Positions 25,740 to 36,185 are shown, counted from the stretch's first letter. The stretch is 44,795 nucleotides of DNA from Bacteroidales bacterium (GCA_022768005.1 JALEMF010000041.1:1-44795); one strand, 5' to 3'. Notes: generated from the sequence alone by a model not told the origin. Program-made: numbers and translations.

Positions 25740-25747
25740 CAAAGATA
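25740..25747 (-). promoter_or_regulatory. Candidate internal -7 box upstream of ompH copy 2
   Basis: CAAAGATA reads TATCTTTG on the minus strand, a perfect TAnnTTTG box in the short gap between ompH copies 1 and 2. A clear -33 TTTG is not present; the -33 region falls inside the upstream gene. Confidence 0.4.
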
Positions 25748-25753
25748 CATCAA

Positions 25754-26269
25754 TTAATTTGAATATCCTAATTTTGCAAGCACCTCATTTGAAACATCTA
25801 TTCTCGGAGATGCAAAAATTATGTTTGAAGAAGTGGCTCTGTCAAAAATCGCCTGATAACCTTTTTCTTCTGCAACCTTCTTTACTGCAACGTAAATATC
25901 ATCACGGATTGGCTGCATAAGTGTCTCACGCTTCTTGTATAATTCTCCTTCCGGACCGAAGTATTTGTATTTGAGTTCACTGGCTTCTTTTTCTTTAGCC
26001 ACTACTTCTTCTTCTTTCTTTTTCTTCTGTTCGTCAGTCAGAAATACTCTTTCAGCCTGGTAGTTCTTATAAAGCGTTTCAGCCTCACCGGATAGAGTTT
26101 CAACTTCTTTCTGCCAACGTTGGGACAACTGATTCAACTGTTCATTTGCCATTTCGTATGACGGAACATTCTTTAAGATATACTCCATATCAATCAGGGC
26201 AAATTTCTGAGCACTCATATACGCAACGCACATAAGTGTCGACAGGATAAATAATGAAAGACGTTTCAT
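25754..26269 (-). CDS. OmpH/Skp family periplasmic chaperone, copy 1
   Basis: This 171-residue protein has a signal peptide (MKRLSLFILSTLMCVAYMSA), then KFALIDMEYILKNVPSYE and a highly charged coiled coil (KKKKEEEVVAKEKEASELK). The end (GYQAIFDRATSSNIIFASP) matches the common Bacteroidota OmpH form. It lies 70 bases after bamA, the most conserved position for an ompH gene. Together with BamA it handles outer-membrane protein delivery and insertion. Confidence 0.92.
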   Translation of the reverse strand: MKRLSLFILSTLMCVAYMSAQKFALIDMEYILKNVPSYEMANEQLNQLSQRWQKEVETLSGEAETLYKNYQAERVFLTDEQKKKKEEEVVAKEKEASELKYKYFGPEGELYKKRETLMQPIRDDIYVAVKKVAEEKGYQAIFDRATSSNIIFASPRIDVSNEVLAKLGYSN

Positions 26270-26339
26270 TTTCTAAAATATTTATTCGTTGAATAATATG
26301 TTTTCTTATATGATATTGTTTATCTCAAATGGTTTAATC

Positions 26340-29000
26340 TTAGAATTCCTGACCGAGGATAAAGTGGAAGTGTGAACCGCCTTTTGTTCCGAATACTTTA
26401 TCAAAACCGTATGCCCAGTCAATACCCATCATACCAACCATCGGGAGGTAAATACGCACACCGACTCCGGCACTGCGCTTCAGATTAAACGGTGAAAATT
26501 CTTTAACACTTGTCCATGCATTACCTGCTTCAAGAAATGCAAGACCGTAAATGGTAGTGGTAGGTTGCAACATGAACGGGAAGTGAAGTTCCATTCCCAA
26601 GCGTGAGTAAGCGTAACCTTCACTACCCCACGGTGTAAACTGTCCGTTATCATAACCGCGGAGTGCGATTGTTTCAGTAGCGTAAGTGTAGCTGCCTGTC
26701 ATACCGTCACCACCTACGTAGAATGTTTCAAACGGTGATTTAAGCCACTTATTATAACTACCGAGAAGACCGAAGTCGGCACGTGTCATAAACACGAGAG
26801 TCCACTTTCCGTCAACGTCTGTGAGCGGAGTATAAGTACGTGATTTAAAACGTAATTTCCAATATTCTATCCAACGGTATAATTGTTTCTTTGATTCTGT
26901 GGTATTTTCTTTGTAAAGTTTTTCCCAGTTCTTGCCCGGTGAGAAAAGAGATGCAGGCGGAGTGAATGAGAAATTAAGCGAAAATGAAGAACCGCTACGT
27001 GTGTAAAGCGGATTATCGGTAGAGTTACGTGCGAGAGTAAGTCCCAATACTACTGCATTTGACGTACCGTTGTTCATATAGTAGAGGTATTCCCAGTTCT
27101 TAAGATAATACCAATTGTAAGATAATTCTGCCGTAAAAGTGAAATAGTCATCAGGCCAGCTCAATCGCTTACCGAAACCTACCGTGACACCTGCCATCTG
27201 CAAGAACTTGTTAGGGTCGTAAGCATTTTGGATTGAGTTCTGATAATAGTCACTATTGTATCCGTAGTTGTAACCGTAGCCGTAACCTGAGTACAAGTAC
27301 GGATTTGACCATGTAGAGTTATAATAAGATGAGTTCACACCTGTCTGACGGCTATAGTATGCAGATACTTGAAGTGAGTTCGGTCTTTTACCTCCGAACC
27401 ACGGGTCAAGGAAAGATATTGAATATGCTTGATAATAACGAGCATTAGTCTGCGCTGAAATGGTAAATGTCTGACCTTCACCCTGGGGGATAAGACCTTT
27501 ATATGTACTCGGGTGGAAAAGATTTTTTATAGAGAAGTTTGTAAACTTGAGTGACAATTTACCGATAATACCTGTCTGACCCCAACCCATTGAGAATTCT
27601 ACTTGGTCGTTTGCTTTTGACTGAAGGTTAAACAAAATATCTACAGTACCATTTTCTTCATTAGGCTCAGGACGGATATCCATACTTTCCGGGTCAAAGT
27701 GACCTGTCTGAGCGATTTCACGTGCAGAACGCATCAAGTCGTTTTTACTGAACAATTCGCCCGGACGTACACGAAGCTCACGACGAATTACTTTTTCATA
27801 AAGGCGGTCATTACCATTAATCACCACTTTATTAATACGTGCCTGAGGTCCTTCGAACATTCTCAACTCAAGGTCAATAGAATCGCCTACAACATTTTTC
27901 TCGATTGGCACAAGTTGATAGAACAAGTAGCCGCGGTCCATATACAAGTTCGAAACCGCATCATCATCTTCGCTTGTACGCTTATTGAGTAGTTTCTGAT
28001 TATAAACTTCACCGGGAGTAATACCAAGCACTGCATTAAGTTGGTCCGTAGTGAATACAGTGTTACCAACCCAATTTATATCGCTGATGTAGTACTTTTT
28101 ACCTTCTTCAACAGTAATATATACGTCAACTGTCTTTTCATTATATTTTACTACGCTGTCTTTTACGATTTTAGCGTCACGATAACCTTTTTCGTTGTAT
28201 TTTTCAATAATACGGTTAAGGTCGTCATGATACTCGGATTCAACGAACTTTTTCTGTTTGAAAAGATTACGAAGCGGACCTTTTTCATTAGTCTTCTTCA
28301 TAGCTCCTTTCACAGCATTGTCGCTGAACACTTCATTCCCTTCAATATATATCTTGTGGACCTTAACTTTTTCGTGTTTGTCAACTTTAATATCTACAAT
28401 CATATCGTTTTTTACGGAAAGGTCTTCACGAAGGGTAATCTTAACTTCAGCATTACCGAAACCTTTTTCTGCGTAATACTTTTTGATGATAGCCTCAGCC
28501 CTGTTAACGATATTTTGGGTAATTTGGTTACCTTTCATAAGTTGAAGTCGCTCCTGAATATCATCTTTCTCGCCCTTCTTCATTCCATAATAATTAATTT
28601 CGGAAATACGTGGGTGTGTACGAAGTGATATTACCAACCATACTTCATCACCATACGTTTTTGCCACCTTTATTTGCGCTTGTGAAAACAATCCTTGGCG
28701 AATAAGACGGTGAGACGCATTATACAAATCTTGTCCCGGTACTTCAACCTTTTGACCGACCTTAAGTCCGGAAAAGCCGATAATAGTATTATCATCATAG
28801 TTCTGCGCACCTTCCACTTCTATCCCGGAAATCTGATAAGTACGCGGCATAGAAGTATAGATAACAGGCGGATTATATATCGTGTCCGTCAACTCCGCCG
28901 CTTTTGCCGCAGGTGAGGAAACAAATAAACTCAAGAAAAGTAATATGAACGAAATCTTATTACGCATGGTGTATAATGAAAGATTGGTATTTAAAATCAT
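26340..29000 (-). CDS. bamA: Outer membrane protein assembly factor BamA
   Basis: This 886-residue Omp85-family protein inserts beta-barrel proteins into the outer membrane. A signal peptide is followed by repeated POTRA domains (about residues 52-440; patterns such as [19 protein letters not shown] and [16 protein letters not shown]). A C-terminal 16-strand barrel ends in HFILGQEF, with the required final aromatic. [11 protein letters not shown] and [21 protein letters not shown] are typical barrel motifs. Two starts are possible. The ATG at 29000 overlaps the uppS stop as ATGA; the ATG at 28967 ([15 protein letters not shown]) gives a more compact signal peptide. A Tyr/Asn/Gly/Ser-rich stretch near residue 575 is an unusual loop. 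Confidence 0.95.
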   Translation of the reverse strand: MILNTNLSLYTMRNKISFILLFLSLFVSSPAAKAAELTDTIYNPPVIYTSMPRTYQISGIEVEGAQNYDDNTIIGFSGLKVGQKVEVPGQDLYNASHRLIRQGLFSQAQIKVAKTYGDEVWLVISLRTHPRISEINYYGMKKGEKDDIQERLQLMKGNQITQNIVNRAEAIIKKYYAEKGFGNAEVKITLREDLSVKNDMIVDIKVDKHEKVKVHKIYIEGNEVFSDNAVKGAMKKTNEKGPLRNLFKQKKFVESEYHDDLNRIIEKYNEKGYRDAKIVKDSVVKYNEKTVDVYITVEEGKKYYISDINWVGNTVFTTDQLNAVLGITPGEVYNQKLLNKRTSEDDDAVSNLYMDRGYLFYQLVPIEKNVVGDSIDLELRMFEGPQARINKVVINGNDRLYEKVIRRELRVRPGELFSKNDLMRSAREIAQTGHFDPESMDIRPEPNEENGTVDILFNLQSKANDQVEFSMGWGQTGIIGKLSLKFTNFSIKNLFHPSTYKGLIPQGEGQTFTISAQTNARYYQAYSISFLDPWFGGKRPNSLQVSAYYSRQTGVNSSYYNSTWSNPYLYSGYGYGYNYGYNSDYYQNSIQNAYDPNKFLQMAGVTVGFGKRLSWPDDYFTFTAELSYNWYYLKNWEYLYYMNNGTSNAVVLGLTLARNSTDNPLYTRSGSSFSLNFSFTPPASLFSPGKNWEKLYKENTTESKKQLYRWIEYWKLRFKSRTYTPLTDVDGKWTLVFMTRADFGLLGSYNKWLKSPFETFYVGGDGMTGSYTYATETIALRGYDNGQFTPWGSEGYAYSRLGMELHFPFMLQPTTTIYGLAFLEAGNAWTSVKEFSPFNLKRSAGVGVRIYLPMVGMMGIDWAYGFDKVFGTKGGSHFHFILGQEF

Positions 29001-29740
29001 TTTAATTGTTCACTTGTCAATCCGAAACGTCGTTCTCGGGACTGATATTCTATAATAGCACGGCAGAAATCTTCTTTTGAAAATTCCGGCCAATATTTAT
29101 CTGTAATGTATATTTCCGAATAAGCTATTTGCCATAGCAAGAAATTACTTATTCGCTTATCTCCGCCTGTACGTATAAGCAAGTCAGGATCCGGCATAAA
29201 ACACGTTGTAAGATTTTTGCTGACAACGTCATCATTTATATCTGACAGCGACAAACTGCCTTCCGATACCTGCTCCGCAATTTTCTTAACAGCGGCAGTT
29301 ATCTCCCAGCGAGAAGAATAGCTCAGAGCAAGACATAGAGTAAGTCCTGTATCTTTACTTGTATCTTCAATACACTTGTTAAGTCTGGTCAACGCAAATT
29401 CCGGCATACGAGATGTATCACCTATCATCGTAAGTCGTACGTTATTCTTTATCAAATCAGGAGTTTCACGTTCTATTGCAGTGACTATCAAGTGCATTAG
29501 TGCATCTACTTCTTCCTTTGGTCTATTCCAGTTTTCCGTAGAAAAAGTATATAAGGTGAGATAACCTATTTTCAGCTCTGATGCAATTTCAGTAATCTGT
29601 CGTACTGTTGTTACTCCTTGCACATGTCCGGCAGAACGCTCTAATCCACGAGCCTTTGCCCACCTCCCGTTACCGTCCATTATTACAGCAACGTGACGAG
29701 GCACTCTGTTTTTATCAATATTATCTATTAAACTATTCAT
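28997..29740 (-). CDS. uppS: Undecaprenyl diphosphate synthase (cis-prenyltransferase)
   Basis: This 247-residue enzyme elongates farnesyl diphosphate with isopentenyl units to undecaprenyl diphosphate, the carrier for peptidoglycan and polysaccharide synthesis. The catalytic Asp lies in [20 protein letters not shown]. The other signatures, [32 protein letters not shown] and the YWPEF motif, are all present. Length matches the family. It overlaps the longer bamA start by 4 bases and follows the DUF6089 gene by 22 bases. Confidence 0.97.
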   Translation of the reverse strand: MNSLIDNIDKNRVPRHVAVIMDGNGRWAKARGLERSAGHVQGVTTVRQITEIASELKIGYLTLYTFSTENWNRPKEEVDALMHLIVTAIERETPDLIKNNVRLTMIGDTSRMPEFALTRLNKCIEDTSKDTGLTLCLALSYSSRWEITAAVKKIAEQVSEGSLSLSDINDDVVSKNLTTCFMPDPDLLIRTGGDKRISNFLLWQIAYSEIYITDKYWPEFSKEDFCRAIIEYQSRERRFGLTSEQLK

Positions 29741-29762
29741 TAAGGAGTAAACAATTATTTCG

Positions 29763-30440
29763 TTATTCTACATAGTGGCAAGTGGAACATCTTTCTCCAA
29801 ACTCATACGTTATAGAAAAAGATATGTTACTGTACCAGTCTGTATTTTTTATAAAAGAACTTTTTATCAAATACATATCAGACAAATTCTTTCCGTCAAT
29901 CTTGTCACTGAAAGTTTTTGTCATCGCAAACTCAAGCCCCATATTCAGTCTGCGACTCAATTTATATTTAACTCCTACACCGAGCGGGATGTTTGGAGCA
30001 AAAGTATTTTCACCGTCACAGGTAGCATACGTAACACCGATGCCTAATGTCATATACGGAGTTATTCTGCTGAGACGCTTATACGTCTCACCGATTCCGT
30101 ATGGCAAAAAATTAAATTCATATCTTGCACCGAGGTCATACACTCTTGATGAAAACTCATAGTTCTGTCCGCCGGGTAACACATTATCCATATCTGCGGT
30201 ATTTCCGCTCAGTGAGGTTGTCATAAAGACTCCGCGGAATGCCATTCGAGCATTAGGCAAATAGCGAAAACTTGCACCTGCTGAAAACCCGGGGTGCTTG
30301 AATATATTGCTACTGTTCGCCTCACCCAAGTAGCCGCTAATTCCAAGTTGTACGCCTGCGTCAAACTTGTAAGTGGTATCCTGTGCTTTCGCTGCTGAAA
30401 GTGCAAATACAATAAATAATATGAATAATATTTTTTTCAA
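29763..30440 (-). CDS. DUF6089 family outer membrane beta-barrel protein
   Basis: This 225-residue protein has a signal peptide ([20 protein letters not shown]). Alternating amphipathic strands then resemble a small OmpA/OmpW-like barrel ([72 protein letters not shown]). This family is typically found directly upstream of uppS-bamA in Bacteroidales, as here. Its role is unknown; the position suggests an outer-membrane biogenesis function. Confidence 0.88.
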   Translation of the reverse strand: MKKILFILFIVFALSAAKAQDTTYKFDAGVQLGISGYLGEANSSNIFKHPGFSAGASFRYLPNARMAFRGVFMTTSLSGNTADMDNVLPGGQNYEFSSRVYDLGARYEFNFLPYGIGETYKRLSRITPYMTLGIGVTYATCDGENTFAPNIPLGVGVKYKLSRRLNMGLEFAMTKTFSDKIDGKNLSDMYLIKSSFIKNTDWYSNISFSITYEFGERCSTCHYVE

Positions 30441-30451
30441 AATCTTAAACT

Positions 30452-31963
30452 CTATTGTATTGGCTTAAATTCAAGACGGCTGATTGCTCCGCGCCATATA
30501 GTATTATATAATGTGTATCGGCTATTCATTCCGCCGAACATATAAATGTATGGTGTTTCCCATTCACTAATCTCCTGAGCCGAGCGTGATACTGCTACAG
30601 GCAGTACATACCAGGCAGGAAGTGCGGTTTCACCAATTTCTCTCCATACATCTGAACTGCGTGAAACGGTTGACATAGTCTTTTCACACGTAAAGACTTG
30701 GGCACCGAACATACCGGGGATAGTACTCGGCAGCTGGAGTAATTGACCGGCTTTACGCCAATTAAATCCAAGGTCAAGAGAAATATACGTATCTCTATTC
30801 ATCGTGTTATCATCAATTTTTCCGGCAAAAGCAAGAAGTACTTCTCTTTTCTTTACTGTCCAGTTAGTACTGTCAATACTGCAAGTATAATACGGTACAA
30901 CACACATTCCTTCTGCAGCACAAATTCGTCTTTTTGTAGAAATATTTGCCCACTTGTTTCCATCGTAAGCCCAAGTGGTATTAACAAGTTTGCCTTCCGC
31001 ATTTCTTCCGCCTGCCATAATAACTTGTTTTGCAGGACTCCACTTTGTTGAATACTCAAACAACTGGCTTGTACCTATTACAGGGAAGTCGCTGTCAACT
31101 TTAGTATCAACTCCCGCCGGATAACTTGTGTAATAATAATCGTTACCAACTCGCTTAACTCCGAGTGCCTGACCGTTGTATCCACCTAAGATATTAATCC
31201 ATTGGAAACCGTCTGCCTTCTGCCAAGTATTACACTTATCACCTGACTTGTACAAATTTCCTTCGTTATCAAGAATAAAGAACGTGTCATCATTGCTACT
31301 GAATTCTTCTACTGCCGGAATAAAAGGAAATGCAACGCTTTCAAGGTTCCAATTTGCTTCAGGCTGTTTTGTACTTGCGAGGCAATATTGTTCGCCATTT
31401 GAAGTAAGACAATAAAAAGTATCACCTTGTTTTACAGTTTTCTGAGCAGCAGGAACATTAAAAGAAGATGGTAAATTCTTAACTGCAGCCCTCGTCCAAT
31501 AGAGTGAATCAGGTTCCATATTGTGTACATTCACCTTTATTGAATAAGTCATAGAAGTAGTTTTGTCTGCAGAAACTATTTTAAGTTGCACGGGACCATG
31601 AGAAAAGTCTATACTGTCTGTTGTAGATTCCAGATAGTTAACGGTAGTATCTCTTCCTGTGTATTTTCTAAAAGTCAATTCAGCAGTGGAAGCACTTGAC
31701 GTGATATTAACAAGAAGACGGTTAACCCTTGTGCCGCGAGGTAAAGAGTCTGCATTGTAAATCAAACCTTTCTTCAAGTCAATAGTAAATCTTACGGAAT
31801 CAAGCCCCACAAGAACTTTATCATTTTTCTGCAATGAAAAAGCAGTAACGGCAGCACTTGAATATACTTCAGTGCTTTGATCCTCCGGCTTATCGGAATT
31901 ACATGCTGTAAAAGCAAGTATTATATAAAGAGAGAGAATTGAAAATATCAGTTTTCGAGTCAT
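30452..31963 (-). CDS. DUF6242 domain lipoprotein
   Basis: This 503-residue protein has a lipoprotein-type signal (MTRKLIFSILSLYIILAFTAC; Cys21). A DUF6242 N-terminal beta domain (about 35-150) follows, with phrases such as VRFTIDLKKGLIYNADSLPRG. The remainder resembles Kelch/BNR-like propeller blades (YCLTSNGEQYCLAS, FFILDNEGNLYKSGD, YMFGGMNSRYTLYN). No catalytic residues are recognisable. It is 11 bases upstream of the DUF6089 gene and likely leads the uppS-bamA operon. Surface or periplasmic location is inferred from the signal. Confidence 0.85.
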   Translation of the reverse strand: MTRKLIFSILSLYIILAFTACNSDKPEDQSTEVYSSAAVTAFSLQKNDKVLVGLDSVRFTIDLKKGLIYNADSLPRGTRVNRLLVNITSSASTAELTFRKYTGRDTTVNYLESTTDSIDFSHGPVQLKIVSADKTTSMTYSIKVNVHNMEPDSLYWTRAAVKNLPSSFNVPAAQKTVKQGDTFYCLTSNGEQYCLASTKQPEANWNLESVAFPFIPAVEEFSSNDDTFFILDNEGNLYKSGDKCNTWQKADGFQWINILGGYNGQALGVKRVGNDYYYTSYPAGVDTKVDSDFPVIGTSQLFEYSTKWSPAKQVIMAGGRNAEGKLVNTTWAYDGNKWANISTKRRICAAEGMCVVPYYTCSIDSTNWTVKKREVLLAFAGKIDDNTMNRDTYISLDLGFNWRKAGQLLQLPSTIPGMFGAQVFTCEKTMSTVSRSSDVWREIGETALPAWYVLPVAVSRSAQEISEWETPYIYMFGGMNSRYTLYNTIWRGAISRLEFKPIQ

Positions 31964-31986
31964 ATTTCAAAATTTAATACGAAGTG

Positions 31987-31994
31987 CAAATTTA
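31987..31994 (-). promoter_or_regulatory. Candidate -7 box for the DUF6242-uppS-bamA operon
   Basis: CAAATTTA reads TAAATTTG on the minus strand, 24 bases upstream of the DUF6242 ATG. No clear TTTG sits at the -33 distance, so this is only half of the consensus. The rest of the gap up to 32184 shows no ORF. Confidence 0.45.
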
Positions 31995-32183
31995 CTACTT
32001 TTTTGCCAATTATCCCGCGAAACACTAAAGAAGATTGGAATAAACAACGTAAAAAGTAATCACAAATTTATAAACTTACTTTGACTTTCACTAATCCGTT
32101 GCAGATAATTTATGACAAAACGACTATATTTATGAGTTTTTAACTTTACCCGCATTTTATAGCAATTTGCGCATATTTAAATA

Positions 32184-32213
32184 GGAAAAGGCAGCACTCA
32201 CCGAGCACTGCCT
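32184..32213 (-). terminator. Terminator after rpmH
   Basis: GGCAG (32190-32194) pairs with CTGCC (32208-32212), with an inner CTC/GAG stem and a two-base internal mismatch. On the minus strand it is followed by TTTTCC. Confidence 0.72.
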
Positions 32214-32242
32214 GCTTATTCGTCTTAATTAGAAATTAGCAA

Positions 32243-32398
32243 TTATTTTCCTGCGATAGAGTCAGACACTGTAAGACGTGCACGACCTTTTGCACGACGA
32301 CGTGCGAGGACTTTGCGACCGTCAGGAGTTGACATTCTTTCACGGAAGCCGTGTTTGTTGACTCTCTTTCTGTTTGATGGTTGAAATGTTCTTTTCAT
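32243..32398 (-). CDS. rpmH: 50S ribosomal protein L34
   Basis: Translating the minus strand from the ATG at 32398 gives 51 residues that begin [20 protein letters not shown], the near-invariant L34 N-terminus. The basic core [19 protein letters not shown] follows, and the end is SIAGK. L34 is a small structural protein of the large ribosomal subunit. It stands alone here with its own strong promoter (32441-32472) and a terminator. Confidence 0.97.
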   Translation of the reverse strand: MKRTFQPSNRKRVNKHGFRERMSTPDGRKVLARRRAKGRARLTVSDSIAGK

Positions 32399-32440
32399 TG
32401 CCTATATTACTTTTATTATTATTTTCGCAAATTCGAGTTG

Positions 32441-32472
32441 CAAAGGTATAATTTTTTTTTGAACTATACAAA
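32441..32472 (-). promoter_or_regulatory. Promoter of rpmH
   Basis: On the minus strand TTTG (32472-32469), a 20-base spacer rich in A, and TACCTTTG (32448-32441) form a canonical Bacteroidota promoter. Transcription would start near 32434, giving a leader of about 36 bases. Confidence 0.8.
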
Positions 32473-32566
32473 CTTCATTTGATTAAATTTCCGTTTTATG
32501 GCAAAATATCCGCCTAATATAGTCCTGAATACATTGCATTAACTGATTTGCTGCATTATTTCGGGA

Positions 32567-33697
32567 TTAAACGAGCGGTTCTACTCCGATACCCGGACGG
32601 TCCGGAATAGTAACCTTACCTTCTACAATTTTTATTCCGTCAAAGAGGTCGTTTGCTATCAGCAAATTGCCGTCAAGATCCGCCCAATCCACCATCGGTG
32701 CAAGCTGTGCTGCCGCTGTTACGGCACAAGATGTTTCCGTCATACAGCCAAGCATAACTTTCATACCGAGCGAACGTGCCAATACAGCCATCTTGTATGC
32801 TTCGTGAAGACCTGTACTCTTCATCAACTTAATATTAATACCGTCATAAGCCTCTGCTGCGCGACGAACGTCCGGAAGACGCTGCAAAAACTCATCTGCT
32901 ATAATAGGCAGCGGAGAACGTTCGCGAAGCCACGCTGTCTCTTCTATCATTTCTTTAGGCATCGGTTGCTCTACGAACAAGCAATTTCGTTCTGAAAGCC
33001 AATGACACATTTCAAGCGCTTTTTCTTTGTTGCTCCAACCTTGATTTGCATCAACGCATATAGGACGGTCAGTCTTTGAGCGGATAATATCCACTAATTC
33101 CTTATCATTATCAAGTCCCATCTTCACTTTGAGCACATTATACGGAGCTGCCTCATCAACTTTTTGACGAACGACATCTGCTTTATCTATTCCGATAGTA
33201 AAAGATGTGCTGGGTGCTTTTTCAGGATTGAGTCCCCAGATTTTATACCAAGGTTGTCCCATTATCTTACCTAAAAGGTCATGAAGAGCAATATCAACAG
33301 ATGCTTTTGCAGCTCGATTATTTGGAGCGACAGAGTCCATATAATCGTGAATATCTTCAATACGGAACGGATCAGAGAACTGTGAAAGGTCCAAAGATGA
33401 CAAGAATTTTGTTACACTTTCCACGCTTTCACCAAGATACGGCGGCATTGACGCCTCACCGTAACCTACCAAACCGTCATATTCAAGTCTTACTTGCACA
33501 TCAGGAGTCGTGGTACGGCTATATTTTGCAAGATTAAATGCATGGCGCAACTGCAGTTCGTACGGAAAAAAAGATAGATTAAGTTTTCCGGAACGGCCCG
33601 TTTTCTTAGTTGATTCGCCAAATGCAGAAAAAGATACAGGCGCAGCTGCTACCATCGCACCAAGTGCTGCTGTTCTGAGGAAGTTTCTTCTGTCCAT
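32567..33697 (-). CDS. Dipeptide epimerase (L-Ala-D/L-Glu epimerase type), exported
   Basis: This 376-residue member of the enolase superfamily (mandelate racemase subgroup) contains the paired catalytic lysines. One is in NVLKVKMG near residue 170 and the other in INIKLMKSTG near 290. Metal ligands are in CVDANQGW, FVEQPM and IIADEFL. Such enzymes epimerise L-Ala-D-Glu from murein peptides for recycling. The N-terminus MDRRNFLRTAALGAMVAAAP is a twin-arginine signal, so it is likely exported folded, whereas many homologues are cytoplasmic. Its partner 38 bases upstream is a muropeptide peptidase, which supports the assignment. Confidence 0.88.
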   Translation of the reverse strand: MDRRNFLRTAALGAMVAAAPVSFSAFGESTKKTGRSGKLNLSFFPYELQLRHAFNLAKYSRTTTPDVQVRLEYDGLVGYGEASMPPYLGESVESVTKFLSSLDLSQFSDPFRIEDIHDYMDSVAPNNRAAKASVDIALHDLLGKIMGQPWYKIWGLNPEKAPSTSFTIGIDKADVVRQKVDEAAPYNVLKVKMGLDNDKELVDIIRSKTDRPICVDANQGWSNKEKALEMCHWLSERNCLFVEQPMPKEMIEETAWLRERSPLPIIADEFLQRLPDVRRAAEAYDGINIKLMKSTGLHEAYKMAVLARSLGMKVMLGCMTETSCAVTAAAQLAPMVDWADLDGNLLIANDLFDGIKIVEGKVTIPDRPGIGVEPLV

Positions 33698-33735
33698 AAT
33701 ATCTGTAAATTAAGGCTTGTTAGTATTTTTAGTTG

Positions 33736-36153
33736 TTATTTTTTATCAAAAAACCATGGGTGATTCTCTACTCTCGTAATTCCTTCTGATGGAATACTTC
33801 CTTTAATTCTCACTGCCGTGATAAATGAGTGTGAACCGTAAAGCGGGGATTCAGGATTAAGCGAATTCCGCTTTACTCTACCTGATGAATGAACATAATC
33901 ACCATTATTGTCGTGAATTGCCACGTGAGTGATTCTTCCGGTCTCTTTATTTCCGAAGAACAATAAGTCACCCGGCTGGAAGGTAGTCCAATCCGTGCCT
34001 ATATTCTTACCGGTTTTCACCTGTTGAGAAGCATCACGCATAAGTATAATACCATTAGAAAGATAGCTTATCTTGGCAAGTCCGGAGCAGTCACACGCCT
34101 TTATTGATGTTCCGCCCCATAAGTAATAAGTTCCTTCCATTGAGTACGCCGTATCAAGGATTTTTTGTGCATCAAATGATTGTTTAACCCATTTCGAGAA
34201 CGGGGCAATAGCAGATGTAGCGATATAGCCTTTTCTACCGTCGGGAAGAGTTACAAGAGTTTTTTCGGACTTGGCATCGTATCTGCCCACAAGAATATCG
34301 CCCAAAACGGCGTCAGAGATAATGTCTCTCGGAGACTTACTCTTTTCCGTTCTGTAAATATCAGTCTGATATACACTTGTCACAATCACTCTTTCTGCAT
34401 TACGCCACGCTTCCATACGTTCCGGACTTTTTACTTCAATAGAGGCTGAAGACAAGTAGCCGATGTAGCCGTCAGGTGTCTGAGCGCGCCACCAGCCATC
34501 GCCAACGTTTTCAAGCAGACGTATAGGGTGTCCCATGATTGACTGCGTAGCCATCTCGGCAGAAAGTTTAGGCTGCGTTCTGAGGCAGCATACGGATAAT
34601 TTTACGAGTGCCCATTTATCCGTAGGATAGCAGTGAATACTGTCAATCACAGCCATACCTCTTCTTGCAAATGCTGCAACTACCGCTTCTTTTGCAGTTA
34701 CTTCGGACGTTTTCCCTGTCAGAAGCACAGCATTATCTTGCTTTGTTGCTTTTATTTCAAAAACTACTTGGCGACGATCCGGCGCCACTTCATTTTTCAC
34801 TTCATCTACCACCGTCTGCGGGTCAACTTCAGTATTACCGGAAATTTTTTCAACGCTCAGAATTTCAAGAGATTGATTCCAGCCTGGATAGAACAAGTTT
34901 CCTTTACTACATTCCACTTCCCCCATTTGTGAATCTACAGTCTCTGAACGGATATATGTCTTATTCGGGAAAAATGCTCCGCAAACGCCCTTATTTGCAG
35001 CAAGACGCCATTGGTCCATTCCTGTTGAGTAGAAATGACGGACTTCATTATCTTCAGACGGAGTAAATCTGCCGAATGAGGCATCAATGGGCACCCACCC
35101 TACTCCTTCGAAATACACTTCAGCCCAGTCATGCAAATTTTGAGCTCCCGGGTGCAACATCCAACCACTTTCCCAACGTGCCGGAATGCCGAGACTTCTC
35201 ATTAATGATATATATAATAATGATACTTGTCCGCAGTCACCATGACCGCTTTTGATAACGTATTCAGGGATACACGGTATTGTACTGTATTCCAAAGCAC
35301 CTGCCCATGGATAAGTTTTTGAAATATAGTCGTAAACGAGTTCCGAGCATTTATACGGATTCGTTTCTGTTCCTACTATCTTACGTGCAAAAGCGGCAAG
35401 ATTTACAATATGCGGGGCTTCAAAAGTAGTATATTTCTTATAGACCTCGGAATTCTTATCGTATTGTTTCAAATTACCGAGAATGTAATGCGGAGAAAAA
35501 TACTGAGCATACGCATCGTACTGTACAACGCACTCAAAGTGTGTATTCTTTTCGCCTACCGGCTGAACAAAATACGCAGTATTATGTACGGAGCGGTCAA
35601 GAGTGGATAGCACATAATCCTGAGGATACGCAGATATAATTCTTACGTTTTTTTGACGGTCAGACAAGAACGGTACAGGTATCCATACCTTAAGCGTATC
35701 GCCTTTTATAGCATCTACAGTCGGAACATCAATGGTAAAACGGTATTTCACTCTTTGACCTTGGGAGACAGAGCCGTCACCATTAGAGTTATACACGATA
35801 TCTGAAACAAGTTTTAAATCATTAGCATCTGCATCTGCACCTCTACCCTTAAAGCCTGACAACTCCGGTGCAAGCAGTTTTACGTTGCTCGGTGCTTTAC
35901 GATGCACCATTTTACGCCCGTTAATTCTTTTCGTCTCTATATATCCCTTCTTGATATATTTATCAACAGTCTTACTGTCCAAAAAATCAATTTTCTGCTT
36001 GATTTCACTCACAGTGTAAGGAAAATCCCTATTAATACGAGAAGAGATGGCATCAGCTGAATCCGTTTCCAACCACTCCGGATTTTGTGCAAAAGATATG
36101 GTAGCAAAACCCATAAACGCCATAGATGAGAAAAGTATTTTGCGTAGTAACAT
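33736..36153 (-). CDS. Exported transglutaminase-like / SH3 / NlpC-P60 fusion peptidase
   Basis: This 805-residue protein has a signal peptide (to about residue 23) and an N-terminal transglutaminase-like domain. Its triad Cys near residue 304 lies in GHGDCGQVSLLYISLMRSLG, His in NLHDWAEVYFEG and Asp in GWVPIDASFG. Two bacterial SH3-like segments follow (about 540-660: GWWRAQTPDGYIGYLSSA, TLVTLPDGRKGYIATSA). The C-terminal NlpC/P60 domain has Cys near 688 (CDCSGL) and His near 743 (ITHVAIHDNNGDYVH). NlpC/P60 enzymes of this context cleave gamma-D-Glu-meso-Dap bonds and release L-Ala-D-Glu, the substrate of the adjacent epimerase. The two active sites in one chain suggest coupled peptide processing. 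Confidence 0.9.
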   Translation of the reverse strand: MLLRKILFSSMAFMGFATISFAQNPEWLETDSADAISSRINRDFPYTVSEIKQKIDFLDSKTVDKYIKKGYIETKRINGRKMVHRKAPSNVKLLAPELSGFKGRGADADANDLKLVSDIVYNSNGDGSVSQGQRVKYRFTIDVPTVDAIKGDTLKVWIPVPFLSDRQKNVRIISAYPQDYVLSTLDRSVHNTAYFVQPVGEKNTHFECVVQYDAYAQYFSPHYILGNLKQYDKNSEVYKKYTTFEAPHIVNLAAFARKIVGTETNPYKCSELVYDYISKTYPWAGALEYSTIPCIPEYVIKSGHGDCGQVSLLYISLMRSLGIPARWESGWMLHPGAQNLHDWAEVYFEGVGWVPIDASFGRFTPSEDNEVRHFYSTGMDQWRLAANKGVCGAFFPNKTYIRSETVDSQMGEVECSKGNLFYPGWNQSLEILSVEKISGNTEVDPQTVVDEVKNEVAPDRRQVVFEIKATKQDNAVLLTGKTSEVTAKEAVVAAFARRGMAVIDSIHCYPTDKWALVKLSVCCLRTQPKLSAEMATQSIMGHPIRLLENVGDGWWRAQTPDGYIGYLSSASIEVKSPERMEAWRNAERVIVTSVYQTDIYRTEKSKSPRDIISDAVLGDILVGRYDAKSEKTLVTLPDGRKGYIATSAIAPFSKWVKQSFDAQKILDTAYSMEGTYYLWGGTSIKACDCSGLAKISYLSNGIILMRDASQQVKTGKNIGTDWTTFQPGDLLFFGNKETGRITHVAIHDNNGDYVHSSGRVKRNSLNPESPLYGSHSFITAVRIKGSIPSEGITRVENHPWFFDKK

Positions 36154-36185
36154 ATTGCTAAAAGTTAGAAAAATTATTAACTCCG

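Noticed and set aside
28041..28628. 195-codon plus-strand ORF inside bamA
   Set aside because: Phe/Val/Ile-rich translation typical of an antisense shadow; bamA in the opposite strand is certain.
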